Shown piece by piece: positions 19,595-28,324 of a stretch of DNA of 64,000 nt. This stretch comes from an uncultured Acidimicrobiales bacterium (lineage in GTDB: Bacteria; Actinomycetota; Acidimicrobiia; Acidimicrobiales; Bin134). Under the pieces are notes generated by a model. It saw nothing but the letters and a program-made list of their open reading frames with translations. It had not been told where the DNA came from and searched no databases. The number at the start of each line of letters is the position of its first letter. Position 1 is the stretch's first letter. The stretch is taken from assembly GCA_951813555.1 (NCBI GenBank), contig OX638344.1, positions 1,240,001 through 1,304,000 on the forward strand. Direction: 5' to 3'. The position numbers were made by a program, and so were the translations under genes.

Positions 19595-19948
19595 CTAGAC
19601 CAGCTCGATGCGGGCCATGGGGGCGTTGTCGCCGTAGCGAGGGCCCAGCTTGAGAATGCGGGTGTAGCCGCCGGGCCGGTTGGCATAGCGGGGGCCGATG
19701 TCCACCATGAGCTTGTCGGCGATCTCCGGGTCTCCCAGGTGGGCCAGGATCTGGCGGTGGTTGTGCTGTCCGCCCTTCTTGGCTTTGGTGATGAGCTTCT
19801 CCGCCACCGGGCGCATGGCCTTGGCCTTGGCCTCGGTGGTGGTGATGGCCTCGGCCGCGATCAGCGAGGCCACCAAGTTGGCCATCATCAGCTTCTGGTG
19901 CTGCGAGCTGCCGCCGAAGCGGCGTCCTTTGCGGGGTCGTCCGGGCAT
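19595..19948 (-). CDS. rplQ: 50S ribosomal protein L17
   Basis: A 117-residue L17. The N-terminus [18 protein letters not shown] is slightly altered from the usual MPxPxKGxRLGG but recognisable; [12 protein letters not shown] and the C-terminal [21 protein letters not shown] are standard. Last gene of the infA-rpoA transcription unit before truA. Confidence 0.97.
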   Translation of the reverse strand: MPGRPRKGRRFGGSSQHQKLMMANLVASLIAAEAITTTEAKAKAMRPVAEKLITKAKKGGQHNHRQILAHLGDPEIADKLMVDIGPRYANRPGGYTRILKLGPRYGDNAPMARIELV

Positions 19949-19961
19949 GGCGTTCCCTGTT

Positions 19962-20903
19962 CTAAGAGCGGGGGCCAGCCAGGGCGAGGCCCCGCTCGTC
20001 CAATTTCTCGTTGACCTCGTCCAGCGATTTCTGACCGAAGTTGGTGATGGCCAGCAACTCGTCCTCGGTGCGGGCCAGCAATTCGCCGATCATGTTGATC
20101 TGGGCTCGCTTGAGGCAGTTGCGGGGCCGTTCGGAGAGCTCCAGGTCTTCGATGGGCAAATCCAGGTCGGGGGCGCCGGCGAGAGCACTGCCTGCTTCCG
20201 CCATGCCCAGCCCCTGGGGTTCGTCGCTCATCTCCTCGACCAACTGCACCAGTGTCCGCAGGGTGGCACCGGCTGAGGCCAGGGCATCTTGGGGTGTGAT
20301 GGAGCTGTCGGTTTCGATGTCCAGCACCAAGCGGTCGAACTCGGTGGACTGCTCCACCCGGGTGGGTTCAACGTTGTAGGTCACCCGACGCACAGGAGAG
20401 AAGATGGAGTCGATGGGGATGACTCCGATGGTGGAGTCTTCCTTGTTGATCTCGGCCGACACGTAGCCCCGACCCTGGGAGACGGTGATGTCCATGGCCA
20501 GGCGGGCCTTGTCGTTCAGCCGGGCGATGACCAGGTCGGGGTTGAGCACTTCGACGTCGGGGTTGACGGCCAGGCTCGCCCCGGAGAGCTCGCCGGGGCC
20601 TCGCTGGTCGATGCGGAGTTCAACCGGCTCTTCGCTGTAGCACCGCAGGACGAGATCCTTCAGGTTCAAGATGATGTCGGTTACGTCCTCGGCCACACCG
20701 GTGATGGTGTCGAACTCGTGGAGGGCGTCGTCGAAGCGCACCCGGATCACGGCTGCGCCGGGGATTGACGACAGCAGTGCTCGGCGCAGGGAGTTGCCGA
20801 GGGTGTGCCCGAAGCCAGGCTCCAGTGGGCCGATGGCAAACCTTTGGCGATTGTCTTCCGGTTCGGTAACGGACTCCACGGTGGGTCGTTGCATTACCAG
20901 CAT
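19962..20903 (-). CDS. rpoA: DNA-directed RNA polymerase subunit alpha
   Basis: A 313-residue alpha subunit. N-terminal assembly domain: [32 protein letters not shown]-terminal DNA-contacting helix-hairpin-helix domain: [48 protein letters not shown]. The C-terminus is short after this domain. Start [10 protein letters not shown] at 20903 follows GAGGGAGCC. Flanked by rpsD and rplQ as in other bacteria. Confidence 0.98.
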   Translation of the reverse strand: MLVMQRPTVESVTEPEDNRQRFAIGPLEPGFGHTLGNSLRRALLSSIPGAAVIRVRFDDALHEFDTITGVAEDVTDIILNLKDLVLRCYSEEPVELRIDQRGPGELSGASLAVNPDVEVLNPDLVIARLNDKARLAMDITVSQGRGYVSAEINKEDSTIGVIPIDSIFSPVRRVTYNVEPTRVEQSTEFDRLVLDIETDSSITPQDALASAGATLRTLVQLVEEMSDEPQGLGMAEAGSALAGAPDLDLPIEDLELSERPRNCLKRAQINMIGELLARTEDELLAITNFGQKSLDEVNEKLDERGLALAGPRS

Positions 20904-20915
20904 GATCCGGCTCCC

Positions 20916-20965
20916 TCAGTTCTTGGAATGGTGGCGGTCAACTTGGTCAGTTCTTGGAATGGTGG
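20916..20965 (-). repeat. 19-bp direct repeat in the rpsD-rpoA gap
   Basis: The 19-base sequence at 20916-20934 (TCAGTTCTTGGAATGGTGG) recurs exactly at 20947-20965, a 31-base period. It fills most of the 73-base spacer. No start codon overlaps the rpsD stop, so this is not a relay frame; it resembles the junction duplications elsewhere in the window. Confidence 0.9.
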
Positions 20966-20976
20966 TTGATCTTGGG

Positions 20977-21594
20977 TTACTTGCTGTAGAGCTCGACGAT
21001 GAGCTGCTCTCTCACTGGCACATCGATCTGCTCGCGCAGCGGGGCGTCTCGCACGGTGGCTTCGAGGCCATCGTCGCTCCGGCTCAGCCAGGCGGGCGGA
21101 GTGCGGTCGAGCACATCTAGGTTCCACGTCACCACGATCATCTCTTTGGCCTTGTCCCGCAGCGACAGCACGTCGCCCTTGCGGAGTCGGTAGCTGGGGA
21201 TGTTGACCCGGCGGCCGTTCACGTTGATGTGGCCGTGAGAGACGAACTGCCGGGCCTGGGGGCGGGTGGCAGCCCAGCCGAGGCGGTACACCACGTTGTC
21301 GAGGCGCAGCTCCAGGAACCGCAGCATGTTCTCGCCAGTGACCCCCTTGTGACGGGCCGCCTCTTTGAAGATGTTGCGGAACTGGCGCTCGTTGAGGCCG
21401 TAGGTGTACCGGGCCTTCTGCTTCTCCTGAAGCTGGAGCAGGTACTCGGACACGTTGCCCCGTCGCCGGGACCTCCCGTGTTCGCCCGGGGGGTAGGGGC
21501 GCCGCTCCAGGGCGATGGTCTCGCCCTTGGTGCCCCATACGTTCACGCCGAGGCGCCGGGATACCCGGGATCGCGGGCCGGTGTAGCGGGACAT
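20977..21594 (-). CDS. rpsD: 30S ribosomal protein S4
   Basis: A 205-residue S4, a primary 16S rRNA binder. The conserved YGLNERQFRNIFKEA and the S4 RNA-binding domain (ENMLRFLELRLDNVVYRLGWA..ARQFVSHGHINVNGRRVNIPSY) are present. No zinc-type cysteines are found. It follows rpsK by one base. Confidence 0.98.
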   Translation of the reverse strand: MSRYTGPRSRVSRRLGVNVWGTKGETIALERRPYPPGEHGRSRRRGNVSEYLLQLQEKQKARYTYGLNERQFRNIFKEAARHKGVTGENMLRFLELRLDNVVYRLGWAATRPQARQFVSHGHINVNGRRVNIPSYRLRKGDVLSLRDKAKEMIVVTWNLDVLDRTPPAWLSRSDDGLEATVRDAPLREQIDVPVREQLIVELYSK

Positions 21595-21595
21595 G

Positions 21596-21994
21596 TCAGA
21601 CCCTCCGCCGCTTGGCCGGGCGGCAACCGTTGTGGGGAATGGGGGTGACGTCTTTGATGCCGGTTATTTCGATGCCCACTCCCTGAAGCGAGCGGATGGC
21701 GGTCTCGCGGCCTGAGCCCGGCCCGCGGACTTGCACGTCTACTTTCCTAATACCGTGCTCCATGGCCTTGCGGCCGGCCTGCTCGGCGGCCATCTGGGCG
21801 GCGAACGGGGTGGACTTGCGAGATCCCTTGAATCCGACGTTGCCGGCTGAAGCCCAGGAGATGACGTTGCCCTGTTGGTCGGCAATGGTCACGATGGTGT
21901 TGTTGAAGGAGCTCTTGATGTGAGCCACCCCGTAGGAGATGTTCTTGCGCTCCCGGCGGCGGGGCCGACGCCCTGCGGCTGATGGCTTGGCCAT
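21596..21994 (-). CDS. rpsK: 30S ribosomal protein S11
   Basis: A 132-residue S11. [24 protein letters not shown] and the C-terminal [18 protein letters not shown] are typical. The ATG overlaps the stop of an eight-codon relay frame (TAATG) that starts on the rpsM stop. Confidence 0.98.
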   Translation of the reverse strand: MAKPSAAGRRPRRRERKNISYGVAHIKSSFNNTIVTIADQQGNVISWASAGNVGFKGSRKSTPFAAQMAAEQAGRKAMEHGIRKVDVQVRGPGSGRETAIRSLQGVGIEITGIKDVTPIPHNGCRPAKRRRV

Positions 21995-22020
21995 TAGCGA
22001 AAAATCCCTTCTCGTCTCAC
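21994..22020 (-). other. 8-codon relay frame between rpsM and rpsK
   Basis: GTG at 22020 overlaps the rpsM TGA (GTGA). The frame codes for eight residues ending in IFR and stops with TAA overlapping the rpsK ATG (TAATG). It spans the 22-base gap exactly. So short a frame could arise by chance; it is listed because it repeats the pattern seen at other junctions. Confidence 0.35.
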
Positions 22021-22397
22021 TTCTTCATCACCTTCTTCTTTCCGGCGACCGTCTTTTTCGGGCCCTTGCGGGTCCGAGCGTTGGTGTGGGTGCGCTGGCC
22101 GCGCACGGGGAGCCCCCGGCGATGGCGCAGCCCCTGGTAGCAGCCGATCTCCATCTTGCGCTTGACGTCTTGGCTGGTCTCCCGGCGGAGGTCGCCCTCC
22201 ACCCGCAGACTGCCCTCGATGTAGTTGCGCAGTCGGGCCACCTCTTCATCGGTCAGGTCGCGCAGTCGGGTGCTCTCGTTGATTTCGGTCTCGGAGCAAA
22301 CCTGGCGGGCCAACGACGGCCCGATGCCGTAGATGTAGGTCAGCGAGACCACAGTGCGCTTCTCCCGCGGGATGTCGACGCCGGCGATGCGGGCCAC
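22017..22397 (-). CDS. rpsM: 30S ribosomal protein S13
   Basis: A 126-residue S13 starting with GTG ([14 protein letters not shown]). [14 protein letters not shown] carries the helix-hairpin-helix-like element and [23 protein letters not shown] is the tRNA-contacting basic tail. It starts 3 bases after rpmJ. Confidence 0.98.
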   Translation of the reverse strand: MARIAGVDIPREKRTVVSLTYIYGIGPSLARQVCSETEINESTRLRDLTDEEVARLRNYIEGSLRVEGDLRRETSQDVKRKMEIGCYQGLRHRRGLPVRGQRTHTNARTRKGPKKTVAGKKKVMKK

Positions 22398-22400
22398 AGC

Positions 22401-22514
22401 TCAGCCCTGCCGCTGCTTGTGTCGGGGGTTGGCGCAGATCACCCGCACTCGCCCATGGCGGCGTATGACTCTGCACTTGTCGCAGATTTTCTTGACGCTG
22501 GGACGGACTTTCAC
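22401..22514 (-). CDS. rpmJ: 50S ribosomal protein L36 (zinc-binding)
   Basis: A 37-residue L36 with a GTG start: [33 protein letters not shown]. The Cys-X2-Cys, Cys and His zinc ligands are all present, so this is the C+ form. The GTG at 22514 overlaps the stop of a 23-codon relay frame (GTGA). Confidence 0.96.
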   Translation of the reverse strand: MKVRPSVKKICDKCRVIRRHGRVRVICANPRHKQRQG

Positions 22515-22582
22515 GGTGTGCCTTTCGATGATCCGTTGTGCACTGTGGATATTTGAATTGGGGCCATTTGCATGGGGGTCAT
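22511..22582 (-). other. 23-codon relay frame between infA and rpmJ
   Basis: ATG at 22582 overlaps the infA TGA (ATGA). The frame ([16 protein letters not shown]) runs through the whole 64-base gap and ends in TGA at 22513-22511, overlapping the rpmJ GTG (GTGA). Overlap at both ends is exact. No peptide homology recognised. Confidence 0.55.
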
Positions 22583-22803
22583 TTGTATCGGTAGGTGATC
22601 CGGCCCCGCTGAAGGTCGTAGGGGGTCAATTCCACTTGGACCCGGTCGCCGGGGAGGATTCTGATGTAGTGCATCCGCATCTTCCCGGAGATGTGGGTGA
22701 GCACCTTGTGCCCGTTCTCGAGTTCTACCCGGAACATGGCGTTAGGAAGGGACTCGGTAACCGTCCCTTCCATGATGATGGCGTCTTCCTTGTTCTTCGC
22801 CAA
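22579..22803 (-). CDS. infA: Translation initiation factor IF-1
   Basis: A 74-residue OB-fold factor: [48 protein letters not shown]. The start is TTG at 22803 ([13 protein letters not shown]), preceded by AGGAGAGG; initiating at the in-frame ATG ten codons later would remove the first beta strand region. First gene of the infA-rpmJ-rpsM-rpsK-rpsD-rpoA-rplQ unit. No map gene precedes it. Confidence 0.96.
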   Translation of the reverse strand: MAKNKEDAIIMEGTVTESLPNAMFRVELENGHKVLTHISGKMRMHYIRILPGDRVQVELTPYDLQRGRITYRYK

Positions 22804-22882
22804 GGGCGACCTCTCCTGACGTCTTGGCAAGCTGGTGCGGCGAACCGCGCGAATAATGGCCCACTGAGTGAGCCGAAGAGCC

Positions 22883-22911
22883 ATGCTACCCGGCGATTTC
22901 GACAGGAACAA
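22883..22911 (-). promoter_or_regulatory. Candidate infA operon promoter
   Basis: TTGTTC (22911-22906) and TAGCAT (22888-22883) are 17 bases apart on the minus strand, within the 123-base adk-infA gap, the longest gap in this part of the cluster. Confidence 0.45.
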
Positions 22912-22926
22912 ACCGGCTGGCAGGTA

Positions 22927-23484
22927 CTAGAGGGCGTCGATGACCTCGGCGATGCGGGCGAACACCTCGACTTCGGTGCCCAGCCCGTCGACCACGGCCA
23001 AGCACCCCCGCTCCTCGAACCAGGCCAGCAGCGGAGCGGTTTCAGCCTCATAGAGTTCCAGCCGGCGGGCGATGGTCTCGGCGGTGTCGTCAGCCCGGCC
23101 CCGGGCCAGCATCCGCTCGGTGACCTCGGCAATGGGCACGTCGAGGTTGATGGCCAGGTCGGGCCCGGTCCCGCCCGCGATCTCGGCCAGAGCGTCGGCT
23201 TGGGCGGTGGTGCGGGGAAAGCCGTCCAACAGCACACCGCTGCCTTGGATGTCGTCGTCGGCCAACCGCTCATCGACAATGCCGATCATGATGTCGTCGC
23301 CCACGAGATCGCCGGCATCCATCACCGCCTTGGCCCGCAGCCCCAGCTCGGTGCCCGCCTCCACCGCGGCCCGAAGCATGTCGCCGGTGGACACGTGGAT
23401 CACCCCATAGCGTTCAGCCAACAACGCGGCCTGGGTCCCCTTGCCCGACCCCTGACGCCCCAAAATCACGAGGATCTGAGGCAT
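22927..23484 (-). CDS. adk: Adenylate kinase
   Basis: A 185-residue kinase (ATP + AMP = 2 ADP). P-loop GRQGSGKGTQAALLA, AMP-site STGDMLR and DGFPRT are present; the LID is the short actinobacterial type (GRADDTAETIARRLELYEAETAPLLAWF). Its ATG overlaps the secY stop (TAATG), so the two are coupled. Confidence 0.97.
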   Translation of the reverse strand: MPQILVILGRQGSGKGTQAALLAERYGVIHVSTGDMLRAAVEAGTELGLRAKAVMDAGDLVGDDIMIGIVDERLADDDIQGSGVLLDGFPRTTAQADALAEIAGGTGPDLAINLDVPIAEVTERMLARGRADDTAETIARRLELYEAETAPLLAWFEERGCLAVVDGLGTEVEVFARIAEVIDAL

Positions 23485-24833
23485 TACTTCAGGAAGCCCT
23501 CGTAGTTTCTCATCATGAGCTGGCTGTCGATCTGTTTCATGGTTTCCAGGGCCACTCCCACCGCGATGAGCACGGAGATGCCGCTGAAGCTATAGGCGGT
23601 TGCGCTCTCGCTGGGGATGTACTGAGAGAGGGCGATGGCGGGGATGACAGCCACCGCGGCGATGAACAACGCCCCGGGCAACGTGATGCGCGACAGGATG
23701 CGGCCCAGGTAGCGCTCGGTCTGGCGACCCGGCCGGATGCCGGGGATGAACCCGCCCTGCTTGCGTATCTGGTCGGCCTGCTTGACCGGGTCGAAGGTGA
23801 TGGCGGTGTAGAAGTAGGCGAATCCCACGATCATCAAAGCGAACACGATGAGGTACACCGTGTCGGCCGGATCCCCCAAGTGGGTGTTGACCCAGCTCTG
23901 GACGCTCTCCCCCCAGGTGTTGTGATCGGGGTTGGAATCAGACGGCAGCACCGCAGAGAGCAGGATGGGCAGGTACAACACCGAGCTGGCGAAGATGATG
24001 GGGATCACGCCCGACTGGTTCACCTTCAGCGGGATGTAGGTGCTCTGGCCACCGGCCATGCGCCGGCCCACCACCCGCTTGGCGAACTGCACCGGTATCT
24101 GTCGCTGGCCGTTCTCCACGAACACGATGGCCACTAGCAGCGCCAGGTACATGAGGGCGATGACGAACACCGCGCCCCATCCCTCCGACGCCTTCACGAG
24201 GGAGAACTGGTTGGGGATGGTGGACACCACCGAGGCGAAGATGATCAGCGACATCCCGTTGCCGATGCCCTTCTGGGTGATGAGCTCGCCCATCCACATC
24301 AAGAGAGCGGTGCCGGCGGTAAGAGTGAGCACCACCAGGAAGACCCGGGGGGCGGTGAAGTTGGGCAGCAGGTCGATGGCCTGGTTGGCGTTGCCGCCCG
24401 TGAGGCTGAGCCCGCCGCCGCCGTTGTGGAACAGGAAGGAGAAGGAGGTGGCCTGGATGATGGCGATGGCGATGGTCAGATACCGGGTCCACTGGGTGAT
24501 CTTGCGCTGGCCCACCGCGCCCTGGTTCTGCCACTGCTCGATGCGGGGGATCACCACGCCCAGCACCTGCATGATGATGGACGCGGTGATGTAGGGGAAG
24601 ATGCCCAGGGCGAAAATGGCGAACTGCGACAAGGCGCCGCCGGAGAAGAAGTTCAGCAACCCGGTGACGCCGCCGGCATCGGCCTGGTTGCGGAGTTGGT
24701 CGACGGCGTCGAGGTCGACGCCGGGGGAGGGAATGGCCACGCCGAGTCGGAAGATGACCAGCATCGACAAGGTGAACAGGATCTTGTTCCGCAGGTCAGC
24801 CACCCGGAACATGTTTGTCACCCTGGTGAGCAC
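23484..24833 (-). CDS. secY: Preprotein translocase subunit SecY
   Basis: A 449-residue channel subunit with ten predicted membrane helices. IPSPGVD plug-region entry, ITASIIMQVL, GNGMSLIIFA and the cytosolic loop FNPHKWLL-free RKQGGFIPGIRPGRQTERYL are as in the family. Start is GTG at 24833 (VLTRVTNMFRVADLRNKI); the in-frame ATG at residue 8 is an alternative. It sits between rplO and adk. Confidence 0.97.
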   Translation of the reverse strand: MLTRVTNMFRVADLRNKILFTLSMLVIFRLGVAIPSPGVDLDAVDQLRNQADAGGVTGLLNFFSGGALSQFAIFALGIFPYITASIIMQVLGVVIPRIEQWQNQGAVGQRKITQWTRYLTIAIAIIQATSFSFLFHNGGGGLSLTGGNANQAIDLLPNFTAPRVFLVVLTLTAGTALLMWMGELITQKGIGNGMSLIIFASVVSTIPNQFSLVKASEGWGAVFVIALMYLALLVAIVFVENGQRQIPVQFAKRVVGRRMAGGQSTYIPLKVNQSGVIPIIFASSVLYLPILLSAVLPSDSNPDHNTWGESVQSWVNTHLGDPADTVYLIVFALMIVGFAYFYTAITFDPVKQADQIRKQGGFIPGIRPGRQTERYLGRILSRITLPGALFIAAVAVIPAIALSQYIPSESATAYSFSGISVLIAVGVALETMKQIDSQLMMRNYEGFLK

Positions 24834-24869
24834 GGCGTCTCCTATTCCATCGACCTGGTCAGGCTTGGG

Positions 24870-25355
24870 CTATCGGTTGGTTAGGGCGTTGCCCTTGGCC
24901 GGTGGCCGTCCGGTAAAGGGCTTGGGCAACACCTCTACGCTACCGCCTGCGGCGGTGATGGCCGCTTTCGCCGACTCGGAGAATCCGTGGGCCTTGATGG
25001 TGACCGCTCGGGTCAGCTCACCCCGGCCCAGCACCTTGGCCAGTGCGCCCTTGTGCAGAAGGCCGTGCTCGTGCAGGACTTCTGGAGTGATCTCGTCGAG
25101 CCCAGTGGCCTCGATGACATCCAGGTTGATGGCCTGGTATTCCACCCGAAACGGGTTCTTGAATCCCCGCAGCTTGGGCACCCGGCGAGCTAGAGGCATC
25201 TGGCCGCCCTCGAAGCCGACGGGGATCTTGCTTCGGGCCCGCTGGCCCTTCATACCCCGGCCCGCGGTCTTCCCGCCCTTGCCGGCGATGCCCCGAGCTT
25301 TGCGCTGCGGCCGCTTGCGAGAGCCGGGAGCTGGTTTCAGATCGTGGACCTTCAT
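24870..25355 (-). CDS. rplO: 50S ribosomal protein L15
   Basis: A 161-residue L15: MKVHDLKPAPGSRKRPQRKARG..GKGGKTAGRGMKGQRAR. The ATG at 25355 overlaps the stop of a 14-codon relay frame (ATGA). The region carrying this start is half of a diverged tandem duplication. Confidence 0.97.
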   Translation of the reverse strand: MKVHDLKPAPGSRKRPQRKARGIAGKGGKTAGRGMKGQRARSKIPVGFEGGQMPLARRVPKLRGFKNPFRVEYQAINLDVIEATGLDEITPEVLHEHGLLHKGALAKVLGRGELTRAVTIKAHGFSESAKAAITAAGGSVEVLPKPFTGRPPAKGNALTNR

Positions 25356-25425
25356 GACTCTTCGGTCTCCTCCCAAGAAATCAGGTAGATCTTCATGGCT
25401 CCTCGGTCTCCTCCCAAGAAATCAG
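25348..25425 (-). repeat. Diverged tandem duplication of the rpmD/rplO junction
   Basis: Positions 25348-25384 and 25389-25425 align over 37 bases with 3 mismatches (41-base period). Each copy holds a TTCAT start-codon complement and the sequence for SWEETEE. The duplication covers the end of L30 and the start of L15. Confidence 0.92.
25352..25396 (-). other. 14-codon relay frame between rpmD and rplO
   Basis: ATG at 25396 overlaps the rpmD TGA (ATGA). The frame reads MKIYLISWEETEES: its first two residues copy the L15 start (MK) and the rest copies the L30 end. Its TGA at 25354-25352 overlaps the rplO ATG (ATGA). It is a chimera made by the duplicated junction, with both overlaps regenerated. 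Confidence 0.6.
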
Positions 25426-25578
25426 ATGGGCCACCTTGTCGATCATCCCCCTGATTTCAGGGGCGTCCGGCAGGGTGTTGGTCTGCCCGATGCCCCGCAA
25501 GCCCAATGCCCGGAGCGTGCCCCGCTGCTTGGGCCGGGTGCCTATATGCGATCGAGTCTGGGTGACCTTGATAGCCAT
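25393..25578 (-). CDS. rpmD: 50S ribosomal protein L30
   Basis: A 61-residue L30: MAIKVTQTRSHIGTRPKQRGTLRALGLRGIGQTN. ATG 25578 is used; a GTG at 25584 overlapping the rpsE stop is possible and would add two residues. The short acidic tail (WEETEEP) is the part duplicated in the adjacent relay frame. Confidence 0.96.
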   Translation of the reverse strand: MAIKVTQTRSHIGTRPKQRGTLRALGLRGIGQTNTLPDAPEIRGMIDKVAHLISWEETEEP

Positions 25579-25583
25579 GGCCA

Positions 25584-26171
25584 CTACTCCTCGCCGTCAG
25601 CCGAGGCAGCGGCGGCGGACGTGCGCTCTGATTCCCGGTAGGCGGCCAGCAGCCCGGCGGGCACGAACTCATCGGCCGGAATGCCCCGGTGGCGGGCCAC
25701 CTCGTCGGGGCGCTTGAGGGCCTTGAGTCCGGCAATGGTGGCCCGGGCCACGTTGATGTGGTTGGGCGAGCCCAGCGACTTGCACAGCACGTCGCCGATG
25801 CCAGCTTCTTCCAGGATGGCCCGTGCGGCGCCACCGGCAATCACGCCGGTACCGGGTGCAGCCGGTTTGAGCAAGACCCGCCCGGCGCCCATCTCGCCGA
25901 TAACCGGGTGGGTGATGGTCGAGGAGGCCAGCGGCACCCGGAAAAGGTTGCGGCGGGCTTCCTCGGTGCCCTTCTGAATGGCCAGGGGCACCTCCTTGGC
26001 CTTGCCGTAGCCCAGCCCGACCCGTCCCGCGCCGTCGCCGATCACCACCAGGGCGGTGAAGGAGAACCGGCGACCGCCTTTGACCACTTTGGCCACCCGG
26101 TTGATATTGATGACCCGGGAGTCGCGCAGCTGGGCGTCGCCGGCTGGAGTCGGGGTTGAGGTGTCAGTCAT
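25584..26171 (-). CDS. rpsE: 30S ribosomal protein S5
   Basis: A 195-residue S5 with double-stranded-RNA-binding fold: [38 protein letters not shown], then [25 protein letters not shown]. The ATG overlaps the rplR stop (TGATG). N- and C-terminal extensions are low complexity. Confidence 0.97.
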   Translation of the reverse strand: MTDTSTPTPAGDAQLRDSRVININRVAKVVKGGRRFSFTALVVIGDGAGRVGLGYGKAKEVPLAIQKGTEEARRNLFRVPLASSTITHPVIGEMGAGRVLLKPAAPGTGVIAGGAARAILEEAGIGDVLCKSLGSPNHINVARATIAGLKALKRPDEVARHRGIPADEFVPAGLLAAYRESERTSAAAASADGEE

Positions 26172-26533
26172 CAGAACTCCAGTCCAGCTTCTCGAGCTGA
26201 ATCAGCCAGGGCGGCGACTCGTCCGTGGTAGCGGAAGCCGCCCCGGTCGAACACGACCGCAGTGATGTTCTTCTCTTTGGCCCGCTCGGCGATGAGCTTG
26301 CCCACCACCGCAGCCCCGGCCATGTTCCCGGTGGGACCGGATCGCAACTCAGACTCTGTTGTGGAGGCCGACACGACGGTGTGGCCCGCAGCGTCGTCGA
26401 TGAGTTGGGCGATGATGTGGCGGTTTGACCGGTACACGGCCAGGCGGGGACGCTCGGCGGTGCCTTGGATCTTCTTGCGGACCCGGCGATGGCGCCGGAC
26501 CCGGCTGTGGTGCTTGTGCTTGACGCTGCTCAT
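26171..26533 (-). CDS. rplR: 50S ribosomal protein L18
   Basis: A 120-residue 5S-rRNA-binding protein: [61 protein letters not shown]. Its ATG overlaps the stop of the 23-codon frame bridging from rplF. Confidence 0.97.
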   Translation of the reverse strand: MSSVKHKHHSRVRRHRRVRKKIQGTAERPRLAVYRSNRHIIAQLIDDAAGHTVVSASTTESELRSGPTGNMAGAAVVGKLIAERAKEKNITAVVFDRGGFRYHGRVAALADSAREAGLEF

Positions 26534-26601
26534 GTCTCTTCCCGTGCCCTACTTGGGTATTCCTCTTGCAAGTGACCGTTCTTCTTGTCTCGCCGAGTCA
26601 C
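26530..26601 (-). other. 23-codon relay frame between rplF and rplR
   Basis: GTG at 26601 overlaps the rplF TGA (GTGA). The frame (VTRRDKKNGH..SRAREET) fills the whole 64-base gap and ends in TGA at 26532-26530 overlapping the rplR ATG (ATGA). Unlike the rplM/rpsI and rpmD/rplO relays, no duplication of neighbouring coding sequence is visible. Confidence 0.5.
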
Positions 26602-27137
26602 TTGGCCGCCTTCCCGGCCTTGCGGATAATCCGCTCTCCGGCGTAGCGGATGCCCTTGCCCCGATAGGGCTCAGGCTTGCGGATGGCCCGGATATCGGCG
26701 GCCACTTGGCCGACCGCTTGCTTGTCGAAGCCCAGTACGTGGATGCTCGTCTGGTTGGGCACCTCGAACGTCACGCCGTCGGGCGCCTCGACGTGTACCG
26801 GGTGGCTGAATCCCAGCTGCAACTCGATCTTGCCTGCGCCTTGGGCGATGGCCCGATAGCCCACCCCCACGATTTCCAGTTCCTTGCGGTAGCCCTCGCT
26901 GACGCCGGTGACCATGTTGGCCAACAGCGACCGGCTCAACCCGTGCAGCGCCTTGGTGCTGCGCTGCTCGTCGGCCCGCTCGACGAGGACGAACCCGTCC
27001 TCGATTCGAGCTGAGATGGTCTCGGGGAGGTCGTGCTCCAGCGAGCCGCGGCTGCCGGTAACGGTGACATGGGCACCGTTGATGGCCACATCCACGCCGT
27101 CCGGCACCGGTATGGGGTTCATTCCAACTCGTGACAC
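26598..27137 (-). CDS. rplF: 50S ribosomal protein L6
   Basis: A 179-residue L6: MSRVGMNPIPVPDGVDVAINGAHVTVTG and the C-terminal KPEPYRGKGIRYAGE(R)IIRKAGKAAK near the sarcin-ricin loop. It starts 10 bases after rpsH. Confidence 0.98.
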   Translation of the reverse strand: MSRVGMNPIPVPDGVDVAINGAHVTVTGSRGSLEHDLPETISARIEDGFVLVERADEQRSTKALHGLSRSLLANMVTGVSEGYRKELEIVGVGYRAIAQGAGKIELQLGFSHPVHVEAPDGVTFEVPNQTSIHVLGFDKQAVGQVAADIRAIRKPEPYRGKGIRYAGERIIRKAGKAAK

Positions 27138-27147
27138 CGCAGGCCTC

Positions 27148-27546
27148 CTACCAGACCACGCAGACGACCTCGCCGCCGATGCGGCGGCGGCGAGCCTCGC
27201 GGTCGCTCATCAATCCCTTGCTGGTGGACACGATGGCAACCCCCAGCCCGCCGAGTACCCGGGGGATGCCGTCCGACTTGGAGTAAACCCGCAGGCCGGG
27301 CTTGGACACCCGGGTGATCCCGGAGATGACCCGCTCCCGCTGGGCGGAGTACTTCATGTCGATGGTGAGGGTTTGCCCGGGGCCGCGCTCAGCCTCGGCC
27401 ACCTCGAAGTTGTCGATGTAGCCCTCCTGCTTCAGGACGTCGGCCAGTGCCACCTTCATCTTGGAGGACGGCATCTTCACCTCGTCGCGCATGGCGGTGT
27501 TGGCGTTGCGGATGCGGGTCAACATGTCGGCGATGGGGTCGGTCAT
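27148..27546 (-). CDS. rpsH: 30S ribosomal protein S8
   Basis: A 132-residue S8: [18 protein letters not shown] and [33 protein letters not shown] 27546 gives standard length. The rpsZ-rpsH gap reads as a chain of overlapping two- and three-codon frames (GTGAGGTGATGCGACTGTGA), and a GTG at 27552 that would add two residues lies on the last overlap. Confidence 0.97.
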   Translation of the reverse strand: MTDPIADMLTRIRNANTAMRDEVKMPSSKMKVALADVLKQEGYIDNFEVAEAERGPGQTLTIDMKYSAQRERVISGITRVSKPGLRVYSKSDGIPRVLGGLGVAIVSTSKGLMSDREARRRRIGGEVVCVVW

Positions 27547-27564
27547 AGTCACAGTCGCATCACC

Positions 27565-27750
27565 TCACCAGCTCGCCTTGGTCAGGCCGGGGATCTCGCC
27601 GGCGTGGGCCAGCTCCCTCAGGCACACCCGGCACAGGCCGAATTTGCGGTACACGGCCCGCGGTCGGCCGCAGCGGCGGCAACGGGTGTAGGCCCGAACT
27701 TTGAACTTGGGCGTTCGCTGTTGCTTTTGGACAAGCGCCTTTTTTGCCAT
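27565..27750 (-). CDS. rpsZ: 30S ribosomal protein S14, zinc-binding type Z
   Basis: A 61-residue S14 of the short zinc form: [20 protein letters not shown] holds the four zinc cysteines. This is the constitutive form in many actinobacteria; the longer zinc-free rpsN, if any, lies elsewhere. It follows rplE by 4 bases. Confidence 0.97.
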   Translation of the reverse strand: MAKKALVQKQQRTPKFKVRAYTRCRRCGRPRAVYRKFGLCRVCLRELAHAGEIPGLTKASW

Positions 27751-27754
27751 TGAG

Positions 27755-28324
27755 TTACTGTCCCTCGGCTCGGAATGGAAACGAGAAGGCCTCGAGCAGC
27801 GCTCGGCCCTCCTCGTCGGTGATTGCGGTAGTGACGATCGTGATGTCCATGCCCCTGACGGCGTCGATGGAGTCGTAGTCGACCTCTGGGAAGATGAGCT
27901 GCTCGGTGACCCCGAACGAGTAGTTGCCGTTTCCGTCGAAGGATCGGGGCGAGAGACCTCGAAAGTCCCGGATGCGGGGAATGGCCAGGTTGATGAGCCG
28001 GTCCAGGAACTCCCACATGCGGGGCCCCCTTAGGGTGACCTTGGCCCCGATGGGGTTCCCCTCGCGGATCTTGAAGTTGGCGATGGACTTCTTGGCCCGA
28101 GTGATGACGGGGCGCTGCCCGGCGATGGTGGTCAGGTCGGCCACCGCGCCATCGAGCAGTTTGGCTTGGGCCACGGCCTCGCCCACGCCCATGTTCAAGA
28201 CGATCTTCTCGAAGCGGGGCACCTGCATAACGTTGTTGAGCCCCAGATCCTCTTTGAGCTGGTCGCGGATCTCTTCCTGGTAAAGGGCTTGGAGCCGGGG
28301 GGCGGAAGCGGTTGCGGCGGCCAT
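27755..28324 (-). CDS. rplE: 50S ribosomal protein L5
   Basis: A 189-residue 5S-rRNA binder: [41 protein letters not shown], and the C-terminal [13 protein letters not shown] 28324 overlaps the rplX stop (TGATG). Confidence 0.97.
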   Translation of the reverse strand: MAAATASAPRLQALYQEEIRDQLKEDLGLNNVMQVPRFEKIVLNMGVGEAVAQAKLLDGAVADLTTIAGQRPVITRAKKSIANFKIREGNPIGAKVTLRGPRMWEFLDRLINLAIPRIRDFRGLSPRSFDGNGNYSFGVTEQLIFPEVDYDSIDAVRGMDITIVTTAITDEEGRALLEAFSFPFRAEGQ

